Shown piece after piece: positions 1 to 6,725 of a stretch of 64,000 nt of DNA. The translations under genes were made by a program, and so were the position numbers. Each line of letters opens with the position of its first letter. The stretch's first letter is position 1. The notes beneath the pieces were generated by a model, which saw nothing but the letters and a program-made list of their open reading frames with translations, did no database searches and was not told the origin of the DNA. The stretch comes from Bog-473 sp963719485 (GTDB lineage: Bacteria > Actinomycetota > Acidimicrobiia > Acidimicrobiales > RAAP-2), in assembly GCA_963719485.1 (NCBI GenBank), contig OY970387.1, forward strand, positions 62,001 through 126,000. Reading direction: 5' to 3'.

Positions 1-177
1 ACGCACCTCCCGCTGCAGGACGTCACCGTACGCCCGCAGACCGGTGCCCAGGTCGACGATGAGGGGCTCGTCGCCCTCGATATCGATGACGAGGCACGAG
101 GTGTTCCCCCCGTACCGCCGATACCGATCACCCGAACACGGGCACGACCCCCGCACGCCGTAGAACGTGACGTTCAC
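1..177 (-). CDS. MBL-fold metallo-hydrolase, N-terminal fragment
   Basis: Only the first 59 residues lie in the window; the gene runs off the left edge. The visible N-terminus carries the run VTFYGVRGSCP, then RYGGNTSCLVID and IVDLGTG. Together these are typical of the metallo-beta-lactamase fold branch that includes RNase Z-like and cyclic-phosphodiesterase-like hydrolases. The zinc-binding HxHxDH motif would lie further on and is not visible, so substrate and activity cannot be judged. The start is taken as the GTG at 177, because the VTFYGVRGS block begins immediately after it. The divergent alpha/beta hydrolase at 221 leaves a 43-bp gap that must hold both promoters. Confidence 0.75.
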   Translation of the reverse strand, partial: MNVTFYGVRGSCPCSGDRYRRYGGNTSCLVIDIEGDEPLIVDLGTGLRAYGDVLQREVR

Positions 178-220
178 CCACGCGACGTTAGTCTGCGCGG
201 GGGCGGTACGTTCTGCACCC

Positions 221-1093
221 ATGGAACAACGGGCCATCGCCGCCAATGGGCTGGAGTTCGCCTGCCTGACCGACGGGCCTGACGACGGGCCGCTGGCCCT
301 GTGCCTGCACGGATTCCCCGACACGGCGCACACCTGGCGCTACCTGCTGCCCGAACTGGCGGCGGCCGGCTTCCACGCCGTGGCCCCGTTCCTGCGCGGG
401 TACGCCCCCACGCCGGTCGCTGCCGACGGCCGCTACCAGATCGGCGCCCTCGTGCAGGACATCACTGCGCTGCACGAGGCGTTCGGCGCCGGCGCGGACG
501 CCGTGATCGTCGGGCACGACTGGGGCGCGCTGGCCACCTACGGCGCGGTCGCGCATCAACCGGACCGCTGGCGCCGGGCCGTAACGGCGGCGGTCCCGCC
601 GACGGCATCCATCGGCATGTCGCTCCTCACGTACGCGCAGCTGCAGAAGAGCTGGTACATGTTCTTCTTCCTCTCCCCGCTCGCCGAGGTGGCGCTGCCG
701 CTCGATGACTACTCCTTCATCGACCACCTCTGGCGCGACTGGTCTCCCGGCTACGACGGCGCCTGGGACGTGGCCCGCGTGAAGGAGTCCATCGGCGACC
801 CCGAGCGAATCGTGGCCGCCATCGGTTACTACCGCGCCCTTTACGACCCCTCGCTCCAGGTGCCGGAGCTGGCCGACGAGCAGGCCGCGTCACTGCTCCC
901 GACCCCGAAGCCGACGCTCTACCTCCACGGCCGCGACGACAACTGCATGCTGCTCTCGTCCATGGGGTCCCCGCTCGACTTCCTGGCGGAGGGCTCGGCC
1001 GTGGAGATCGTCGACGATGCCGGACACTTCCTCCACGTGGAGCGGCCCGAGGTCGTCAACCGCCACATCGTCAGGTTCCTGACCGCCTCCTGA
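221..1093 (+). CDS. alpha/beta hydrolase, epoxide-hydrolase-like
   Basis: A 290-residue soluble alpha/beta hydrolase. It shows the oxyanion-hole HGFPD (about residue 32), the nucleophile elbow GHDWGA with Asp in place of Ser (about residue 105), a late acid region HGRDDN and the catalytic His in DAGHFLHVERP near the C-terminus. An Asp nucleophile in GHDWG is typical of epoxide hydrolases and haloalkane dehalogenases; the HGFP start and overall length favour the epoxide hydrolase side. Substrate unknown. The frame stays open up to an ATG at 167, but that would overlap the divergent MBL gene, and the conserved core starts at the ATG at 221. No clear Shine-Dalgarno sequence is seen. It ends just before the convergent mutY. 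Confidence 0.8.
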   Translation: MEQRAIAANGLEFACLTDGPDDGPLALCLHGFPDTAHTWRYLLPELAAAGFHAVAPFLRGYAPTPVAADGRYQIGALVQDITALHEAFGAGADAVIVGHDWGALATYGAVAHQPDRWRRAVTAAVPPTASIGMSLLTYAQLQKSWYMFFFLSPLAEVALPLDDYSFIDHLWRDWSPGYDGAWDVARVKESIGDPERIVAAIGYYRALYDPSLQVPELADEQAASLLPTPKPTLYLHGRDDNCMLLSSMGSPLDFLAEGSAVEIVDDAGHFLHVERPEVVNRHIVRFLTAS

Positions 1094-1131
1094 GGGCACC
1101 GGGCGGCGCGGCCCACCTCGTCGGCCGGCCG

Positions 1132-1992
1132 TCAGCGCAGCCGGAGGACGGGGTCCCTCCCGCCGGACCACGTGGCGAAACCCTCGGCCACCACGTCGGC
1201 GGCCACCCGCTCCGCCCTCGTCGGGTCCGCGGGCCAGCCGCAGGCACCGGCCAGACCGCTCTGCGCCACGCCGCCGCGGCGCAGCGCGTCGAGCAGCCGT
1301 CCCCTGCCCTGGCGGTCCGAGCCGGCGAAGGTGCTCTGCGGCCGCGCCGTGGGGCTCGAACGCCACGGGTCCGGGCCGTCCGTCCTCTCGCGGCGCCAGG
1401 CGCATTGGCGGCGCAGGGGGCACCGCGCGCAGTCGGGCCGCGCCGCCGTGCAGACGGTGGCGCCCAGGTCGAACATGGCCTGGTTGAACTCCCACGATGC
1501 GCCGGCGGGCACCAGGTGGTCCCCCAGCGCCGTTGCCTGGCGAACGGTCAGAGACACGCCCGCCACCGCGCGGGCGAGGACGCGCACGCCGTTGGTGTCG
1601 ACGGCGGCCACGTCGTCCCCGAAGGCGAAGGTGCGCACCGCCCGCGCCGTGTAGGGCCCGACGCCGGCCAACGCGCGCAGGGCAGCGTCGTCGTGCGGGA
1701 CCGCACCGCCGTGGTCGGCGACGAGGGCCGCCGCCGCCCGGTGCAGGTTCAGCGCGCGCCGGTTGTAGCCGAGCCCCGACCACTGGCGCACCACCGCTGC
1801 CGGCCCCGCCACCGCACAGGCCGCCGGCGTCGGGAAGACGGCGAGGAACCGCTCGTAGTGGGGCATGACGCGGTCGACCTGCGTCTGCTGCAGCATGACC
1901 TCGGAGACGAGGATCCGCCAGGGATCCCGCGTGTGGCGCCACGGCAGGTCGCGTCGGTGCTCCTCCCCCCACTCCAGCAGGCGGCGCTGGAA
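1132..1992 (-). CDS. mutY: A/G-specific adenine DNA glycosylase MutY
   Basis: Base-excision repair glycosylase that removes adenine mispaired with 8-oxoguanine. The helix-hairpin-helix core reads LAGVGPYTARAV, followed by VDTNGVRVLAR with the catalytic Asp. The catalytic Glu is in SEVMLQQTQ. Four cysteines in CTAARPDCARCPLRRQC have the C-X6-C-X2-C-X5-C spacing of the 4Fe-4S cluster. The protein stops soon after the cluster, so the C-terminal NUDIX-like 8-oxoG domain is missing or minimal. Family residues (RRDLPWRHTRDPWRILVSEV) continue upstream of the first ATG (1896) to at least 1992, yet no in-frame ATG, GTG or TTG precedes them; only CTG codons exist (for example at 2076 inside maoC). The stated start is the edge of recognisable homology, not a codon I can defend. 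It follows maoC directly and is probably translationally coupled to it. Confidence 0.8.
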   Translation of the reverse strand, partial: FQRRLLEWGEEHRRDLPWRHTRDPWRILVSEVMLQQTQVDRVMPHYERFLAVFPTPAACAVAGPAAVVRQWSGLGYNRRALNLHRAAAALVADHGGAVPHDDAALRALAGVGPYTARAVRTFAFGDDVAAVDTNGVRVLARAVAGVSLTVRQATALGDHLVPAGASWEFNQAMFDLGATVCTAARPDCARCPLRRQCAWRRERTDGPDPWRSSPTARPQSTFAGSDRQGRGRLLDALRRGGVAQSGLAGACGWPADPTRAERVAADVVAEGFATWSGGRDPVLRLR

Positions 1993-2026
1993 ACGCCGGA
2001 CCCGGTCGGCCCGGAGCGGCCGGGCC

Positions 2027-2539
2027 TCAGTCCCAGACGTCGTCGCCGTAGGGGCGCTGCCGCGCCGGCGCGGCAGCGGCCTTCCAGACCATCAGCTTGC
2101 GGCGGAAGTAGCAGACCTCCTCGCCGCGCTGGTTGAAGGCCTTGGTCTCGACGGTCACGATGCCCCGGTCGTCCTTCGACTTGGACGGCGTGGCGTCGAG
2201 CACCCGCGTCTCGGCGTAGATCGTGTCGCCGTGGAACGTGGGCGAGCGGTGCAGGAGTGACTCGACCTCCAGGTTGGCGATGCACGAGCCGCTGACGTCG
2301 GGCACGCTCATGCCGAGCGCGAGCGAATAGACGAGGTTGCCGACCACCACGTTCTTGCCCTGCACGGTCTCGTGCTCTGCGAACCACGCGTTGGTGTGCA
2401 ATGGGTGGTGGTTCATGGTCATCATGCAGAAAAGGTGATCGTCGTACTCGGTGATCGTCTTGCCCGGCCAGTGGCGGTAGATGTCGCCGGGGACGAAGTC
2501 CTCCAGGTAGCGGCCGAAGGGCCGGTCGTAGACCGTCAC
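2027..2539 (-). CDS. MaoC-family hydratase, mesaconyl-CoA hydratase-like
   Basis: A 170-residue hot-dog-fold hydratase. The stretch EYDDHLFCMMTMNHHPLH (about residues 32-49) matches the hydratase loop in which an Asp and a His activate water. Single-domain MaoC proteins of this kind occur beside CitE-type lyases and methylsuccinyl-CoA dehydrogenases in actinobacterial ethylmalonyl-CoA gene sets. Both partners are present within 8 kb here (mcd-like at 5062, lyase at 10606), so hydration of mesaconyl-CoA to methylmalyl-CoA is a reasonable inference; a generic enoyl-CoA hydratase role remains possible. The GTG start at 2539 overlaps the upstream stop as GTGA, which implies translational coupling. 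The stop at 2027 lies inside the extended mutY frame. Confidence 0.75.
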   Translation of the reverse strand: MTVYDRPFGRYLEDFVPGDIYRHWPGKTITEYDDHLFCMMTMNHHPLHTNAWFAEHETVQGKNVVVGNLVYSLALGMSVPDVSGSCIANLEVESLLHRSPTFHGDTIYAETRVLDATPSKSKDDRGIVTVETKAFNQRGEEVCYFRRKLMVWKAAAAPARQRPYGDDVWD

Positions 2540-2973
2540 TCGGCGGCTTGCTCCGGGCGCGGCCGGGTGGTGAAGCCCAGATTGGCGCCGGGGAGCGACT
2601 CGCCGTCGATGGTCAGGCGCCAAGCGAAGCGGGTGCCCGGCGCGAGCGGGAGCGGTCCCAGGTTGACCGCCAGTGCCACGTCGATGGGCGAGCCCTCCGG
2701 AATCCCCTGGGGCTGGCTCACGGTGAACTCCCCGCGCACCTCCACCGGCTGGGTCCCCTCCGCGGTCTCCATCATGACGGGACGGCCGTCGGCATCCTCC
2801 AAGAAGAGCTCCCAGTGGTGTGACGTCTCGGCCTCGTGCCAATCCACGTCGATCTTCAACGCCACCGCAGAGGGCACGGGGTCGGGGCCCGTCATGCTCC
2901 ACCCGCCACCCAGGATGTAGAGCTTGCCGTCGGACACCTGGGCCGCGTCGCACAGCAGCATGGTCACTTTCAC
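2536..2973 (-). CDS. DUF6941-like protein
   Basis: A 145-residue protein opening VKVTMLLCDAAQVSDGKLY and continuing ILGGGWS, a pattern I associate with the actinobacterial DUF6941 family. It has no signal peptide or membrane segment; the body alternates short hydrophobic and charged stretches as in a beta-sandwich. Function unknown. The GTG at 2973 is used because it gives the usual N-terminus; GTG 2967 and ATG 2961 are close alternatives and none has a clear ribosome-binding site. Its stop overlaps the maoC start by 4 nt, so DUF6941, maoC and mutY form one minus-strand string. It is divergent from the membrane protein at 3070. Confidence 0.75.
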   Translation of the reverse strand: MKVTMLLCDAAQVSDGKLYILGGGWSMTGPDPVPSAVALKIDVDWHEAETSHHWELFLEDADGRPVMMETAEGTQPVEVRGEFTVSQPQGIPEGSPIDVALAVNLGPLPLAPGTRFAWRLTIDGESLPGANLGFTTRPRPEQAAE

Positions 2974-3069
2974 GAGAGGGGAGGTTATCGGTCCGCCCCG
3001 GACTGCCGATAAACCCGGCAGCGGGCTCCCGGCTCGCCGTAGGCTGGCACCGATTTGGGGAGGGGGGAC

Positions 3070-4356
3070 ATGCGAAGAGTGGCCGGGTGGCTCGAAAACC
3101 GCACCCCGCCGGTCGTCGCCACGGTGGCGATGCTGGTCGCCGTCATGGCGTACAGCCTGATGGGCCACGCCGTCCTGCACGGTGGCCAGGACGGGCTCCT
3201 CTCGCCCAGTGACCTGTGGAGCCTGGCGGGCTCGTCGTCGGCGGTGCTGCACGGAGACTTCGCGCACGTCTACATGCGCCACGGTGCACTGACGTCGCCC
3301 CCCGCCTTCGAGATCGCACTGGCGCCTGTCATGGCGCTGGGCGAGCTGCTCGGGCTCTCGCCCCACCTCCGGGTCACGGGCGAGCCGCTGAGCATGTGGC
3401 TGGTGTTGGGGCCCGCCGCGGTCTTCCTGGCGTCCACCGCGTTGTTCGCTGTCGACGCGGTGGCGCGCGCATGGGGCTTCTCGGAGCAGCGGCGCCTCGC
3501 ATTGGCTCTGGTCGGCGGGCTGGGGGTGGCCAACGTCGTCGGGTACTGGGGCCACCCCGAGGACTGCATCGCCGTTGCCTTCGTGCTCTGGGCCGCGCTC
3601 AGCATCGAGCGCCGCGGCAGCGCCGGCGCGTCGCGGACCGCCCTCCTGCTCGGCCTCGGCATCGCCTTCCAACCCTTGGCGCTCCTCGCTGTCGCGCCGA
3701 TCCTGGCCCGCCTCACCTGGCGCGGGGCGATCCGTCTCGTCGGGTGGCTGGCGCTGCCGAGCCTGGTGGTCCTCGCCGGCCCGCTCCTGGCCGAGACGCA
3801 CCGCACCCTCTTCGTGCTCGTGCGCCAACCCTTCCAGCCGGCGTACGTCTCGTTGACCCCGCTCACCTCCCTGGCGAGCCATCTGGGCCCCGGACTCGAC
3901 GGCGGGGGACCGACGCGGCTCGTCGCGATCCTGGTCGCGTCCGCCCTCGCCATCCTGGTGTGCCACCGGCGCCACGACCTGCCGACGGTGCTGACGATGG
4001 TGACCGTCGCCTTCTTCCTCCGCGTCCTCCTCGAGACCGAATTGAACTGGTACTACCTCTGGCCCGTCCCGGCCCTCTGCCTCCTGTTGGCGTTGCGGCG
4101 TGGCCCCGCCCGCTTCGGGGTGTGCTCGCTGGCCCTGGCGGCCTCCGTCGCGCTGGGCGACCGCAGGGTCCACGACATCGCGCTGTGGTGGCCGGCGCTC
4201 ATGGCAACGGCGGTCGTCATGCTGGTGTGTGCGGCGCCACCGCCACGCCGGTGGGCGACCCTCGTGGCCGGCCGCCAACCCGCCGGCGCGACCACCCGAC
4301 CCGTAGAGTGCACGACCATGAAGAATGCGGTTGCCGCGGGCGGGCGGCGTGAGTGA
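3070..4356 (+). CDS. polytopic membrane protein, GT87/GT-C-like
   Basis: A 428-residue integral membrane protein with roughly ten hydrophobic helices, the first at about residues 15-35. A conserved-looking polar motif GYWGHPEDCIA (about residues 158-168) sits between helices, and ELNWYYLWPVPALCLLL is near the C-terminal third. Polyprenol-phosphate-dependent GT-C and GT87 glycosyltransferases share this topology, but I see no decisive catalytic signature, so the assignment is only structural. ATG 3070 follows a G-rich stretch (AGGGGGG at 3061). The last codons overlap the start of the next gene by 8 nt, suggesting one transcript. Confidence 0.7.
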   Translation: MRRVAGWLENRTPPVVATVAMLVAVMAYSLMGHAVLHGGQDGLLSPSDLWSLAGSSSAVLHGDFAHVYMRHGALTSPPAFEIALAPVMALGELLGLSPHLRVTGEPLSMWLVLGPAAVFLASTALFAVDAVARAWGFSEQRRLALALVGGLGVANVVGYWGHPEDCIAVAFVLWAALSIERRGSAGASRTALLLGLGIAFQPLALLAVAPILARLTWRGAIRLVGWLALPSLVVLAGPLLAETHRTLFVLVRQPFQPAYVSLTPLTSLASHLGPGLDGGGPTRLVAILVASALAILVCHRRHDLPTVLTMVTVAFFLRVLLETELNWYYLWPVPALCLLLALRRGPARFGVCSLALAASVALGDRRVHDIALWWPALMATAVVMLVCAAPPPRRWATLVAGRQPAGATTRPVECTTMKNAVAAGGRRE

Positions 4357-4994
4357 GCTGCAGGGGCTGCGCGACGACGTCTACCGGCGCCCTCTTGCCA
4401 CCGCCCTCGCGCGGTTAGGCCTCGGCCCCGGCTGGCGCTGCGTCGACGTCGGCGCCGGCGGGGGCGACGTCTCCGTCGCGCTGGCGGAAATGGTCGGGCG
4501 GGACGGGCGTGTCTACGCCGTCGACAGCGACCCGGCGACGCGTGACGAGGTGGCCCGGGCCGCCGCCGCGCACGCGCAGGTGATCGCGCTGACCCAGGCC
4601 GGCGAGGATCTCTCTCTGCCCGAGGAAGTGGATCTCGCGTTCTGCCGTTTCCTCCTTCTGCACGTGCTCGAGCCCGGAGCCGTCGTGCGCATGATGGCCG
4701 CCGCCGTCCGCCCCGGGGGCTGGGTGGTGGCCCAGGAGCCGATCACGTCGGCCGGGCGCGTCGCGGGCGCTGCGCTTTCCATGCCCGACGCCGCGCCATC
4801 CGGACGTGGGCGCCCTCCTCCCCGCCCTGGTCCGTGACGCCGGCCTCGAGGTCGTCGATGCCTGGGCCGAGGCGCCCGCCGGCGTCGGGCCCGGCCCCGT
4901 CACGCGCTACCTCGAATCGCTCACGGGCGTTGACCCCGGGGACGACCCGGTGGTCCTCCCCCCGCTGGTGACGGTCGTGGGCCGCCGCGCCTGA
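4349..4994 (+). pseudogene. SAM-dependent methyltransferase, frameshifted
   Basis: A class I methyltransferase split over two frames. The first part (GTG 4349) contains the SAM-binding motif CVDVGAGGGDVS, an acidic VYAVDSDP, LAFCRFLLLHV and RPGGWVVAQEP. It then goes out of frame near 4787-4793. The rest of the protein continues in the +1 frame as RHPDVGALLPALVRDAGLE and ends GVDPGDDPVVLPPLVTVVGRR at 4994. Joined, the product would be about 215 residues, a plausible length. One extra base around GACGCCGCGCC would explain it. This may be a sequencing indel rather than real decay, because the downstream part shows no other damage. It starts inside the end of the upstream membrane-protein gene. 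Confidence 0.7.
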
Positions 4995-5024
4995 ACGGGC
5001 CCGCCCGCACTCCGGCCACCCGGA

Positions 5025-5053
5025 AAAGTGCCACTTTGGGGAGCCATTAGGGT
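5025..5053 (+). promoter_or_regulatory. palindrome and -10-like element before mcd
   Basis: AAAGTG-C-CACTTT (5025-5037) is a perfect 6-bp inverted repeat with a 1-nt centre. It is followed by TAGGGT (5048-5053), which fits the TANNNT pattern of actinobacterial -10 boxes. The GTG start of the next gene is only 8 nt beyond, and no Shine-Dalgarno sequence is present, so a leaderless transcript is possible. The palindrome would then cover the promoter spacer region and could be an operator. Inference from spacing only. Confidence 0.4.
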
Positions 5054-5061
5054 CGCTCCCC

Positions 5062-6678
5062 GTGACGACGCCCACTGCTCCGGACCTCGCCGACGCCGCC
5101 GACGCGGTTGACCTGGCCCAGCGCCTGGTGGACCAGGCCCGCACCGCGGTCCGCGACGGCGGCGGGATCGACGCCAACCAGGTGGTCGCCTACGACGTGG
5201 CACACGCCGCGGCCGCGGTGGCCACCGCGAGGGCCACACTCGACTACGGCGCGCGAGGCGAGGTCGAGGCCCGCATCGCGGCCGCCTTCGTGGCCGACGT
5301 CGTCGCCGACCTCGCCGGCCGGGTGGCCGGCCGGGAGGCGCTCTGGGGCGTCGAACCCGGTTGGGACGCGCCGGCCGGCGCCTTCCTCCGGGAGCAGCGC
5401 GACCCGGCGGTGCTGGCCGGCCTGGCCACGACCGAGGGTCCGCGCCACCTCGGCGACGACTTCGAACTGGTGCGCGAGACCTTCCACCGATTCGCCGAGG
5501 ACAAGGTCCGGCCCCACGCCGAGCACGTCCACCGCCAGAACAGCGACATCCCCGAGGAGGTGATCGAGGGCCTGGCCGAGCTCGGCGGTTTCGGGCTCTC
5601 GGTCCCCGAGGAGTACGGGGGCTTCGCGTCGGGCGGCGAGAGCGACTACATGGGCATGGTCGTCGCCACCGAGGAGCTCAGCTGGGGCTCCCTGGGCGTC
5701 GGCGGGTCGCTCATCACGCGGCCCGAGATCCTGACGCGGGCCGTCGTCCACGGCGGGACCGAGGAGCAGAAGAAGCAGTGGCTCCCCAAGCTGGCCTCGG
5801 CCGAGATCCTGGCCGCCGTCGCCGTGACGGAGCCCGACTTCGGATCAGATGTCGCCGGCATCGTGACAGCGGCCGCGCCCGTCGACGGGGGGTGGGTGAT
5901 CAACGGCGTCAAGACGTGGTGCACCTTCGCCGCCCGGGCCGACGTGCTCATGCTGCTGGCCCGCACCAATCCCGACCGGTCCCTCGCCCACCGCGGCCTC
6001 TCCATGTTCGTCGTGGAGAAGGCGCGGGGCGACGGCCATGGCTTCGTCTTCACGCAGACCGCCCAAGAGGCGCCCGACCGTCCGCAGGACCTCGAGCCGG
6101 GGCGGCTCGAGGGACGGCCGATCGACACCCTCGGCTACCGGGGCATGCACTCCTACGAGTTGGCCTTCGAGAACTGGTTCGTGCCCGAGGCCAATCTGGT
6201 CGGCGGCCCCGACGGGTTGGGCAAGGGCTTCTACCTCCAGATGCAGGGCTTCGAGAACGGCCGGCTGCAGACGGCGGCGCGCGCGCTCGGCGTCATGCAG
6301 GCCGCCTACGAGGCCGCCGCCGCCTACGCCTCGGAACGCAAGGTGTTCGGGTCGCCCATCGACGAGTACCAACTGACCCAGGCCAAGCTCGGGCGTATGG
6401 CGGTCATCATCCAGGCGACCCGCCAGAGCTCGTACCACGTGGCGCGCCTCATGGCGCGTGGCGAGGGCACCCTCGAGGCGTCCATGGTCAAGGCCTACGT
6501 GTGCCGGGCCGCCGAATGGGTGACCCGCGAGGCCATGCAGATCCACGGCGGCATGGGCTACGCCGAGGAGTTCCCGGTGAGCCGCTACTTCGTCGACGCC
6601 CGCGTCCTGTCCATCTTCGAGGGCGCGGACGAGACCCTCGCCCTCAAGGTCATCGCCCGCCGCCTGATCGGGGACTGA
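5062..6678 (+). CDS. mcd: acyl-CoA dehydrogenase, (2S)-methylsuccinyl-CoA dehydrogenase type
   Basis: A 538-residue FAD-dependent acyl-CoA dehydrogenase, about 150 residues longer than ordinary family members because of a helical Ala-rich N-terminal domain (residues 1-110). Such an extension, together with TLGYRGMHSYEL and FENGRLQTAARALGVMQ, resembles methylsuccinyl-CoA dehydrogenase of the ethylmalonyl-CoA pathway (methylsuccinyl-CoA to mesaconyl-CoA). Typical elements follow: VTEPDFGSDVAG (FAD/substrate region), NGVKTWCTFAARAD, QIHGGMGYAEE, and the catalytic Glu in SIFEGADET near the C-terminus. The GTG start at 5062 lacks a ribosome-binding site. The MaoC and CitE-like genes nearby support the pathway call; crotonyl-CoA carboxylase/reductase and ethylmalonyl-CoA mutase are not in the window. 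Confidence 0.75.
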   Translation: MTTPTAPDLADAADAVDLAQRLVDQARTAVRDGGGIDANQVVAYDVAHAAAAVATARATLDYGARGEVEARIAAAFVADVVADLAGRVAGREALWGVEPGWDAPAGAFLREQRDPAVLAGLATTEGPRHLGDDFELVRETFHRFAEDKVRPHAEHVHRQNSDIPEEVIEGLAELGGFGLSVPEEYGGFASGGESDYMGMVVATEELSWGSLGVGGSLITRPEILTRAVVHGGTEEQKKQWLPKLASAEILAAVAVTEPDFGSDVAGIVTAAAPVDGGWVINGVKTWCTFAARADVLMLLARTNPDRSLAHRGLSMFVVEKARGDGHGFVFTQTAQEAPDRPQDLEPGRLEGRPIDTLGYRGMHSYELAFENWFVPEANLVGGPDGLGKGFYLQMQGFENGRLQTAARALGVMQAAYEAAAAYASERKVFGSPIDEYQLTQAKLGRMAVIIQATRQSSYHVARLMARGEGTLEASMVKAYVCRAAEWVTREAMQIHGGMGYAEEFPVSRYFVDARVLSIFEGADETLALKVIARRLIGD

Positions 6679-6725
6679 AGGAGTCGCCGAGGCGTGCCGC
6701 TCGAGGCGCTCCGGGACTCGCTTCG

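Noticed and set aside
2536..4278. Very long open frames opposite real genes (here, 6.7-9.5 kb and 17.6-20.6 kb)
   Set aside because: They lie antisense to genes with clear domains. They are Arg/Gly/Pro/Ala-rich and show no motifs; high third-position GC keeps antisense frames open.
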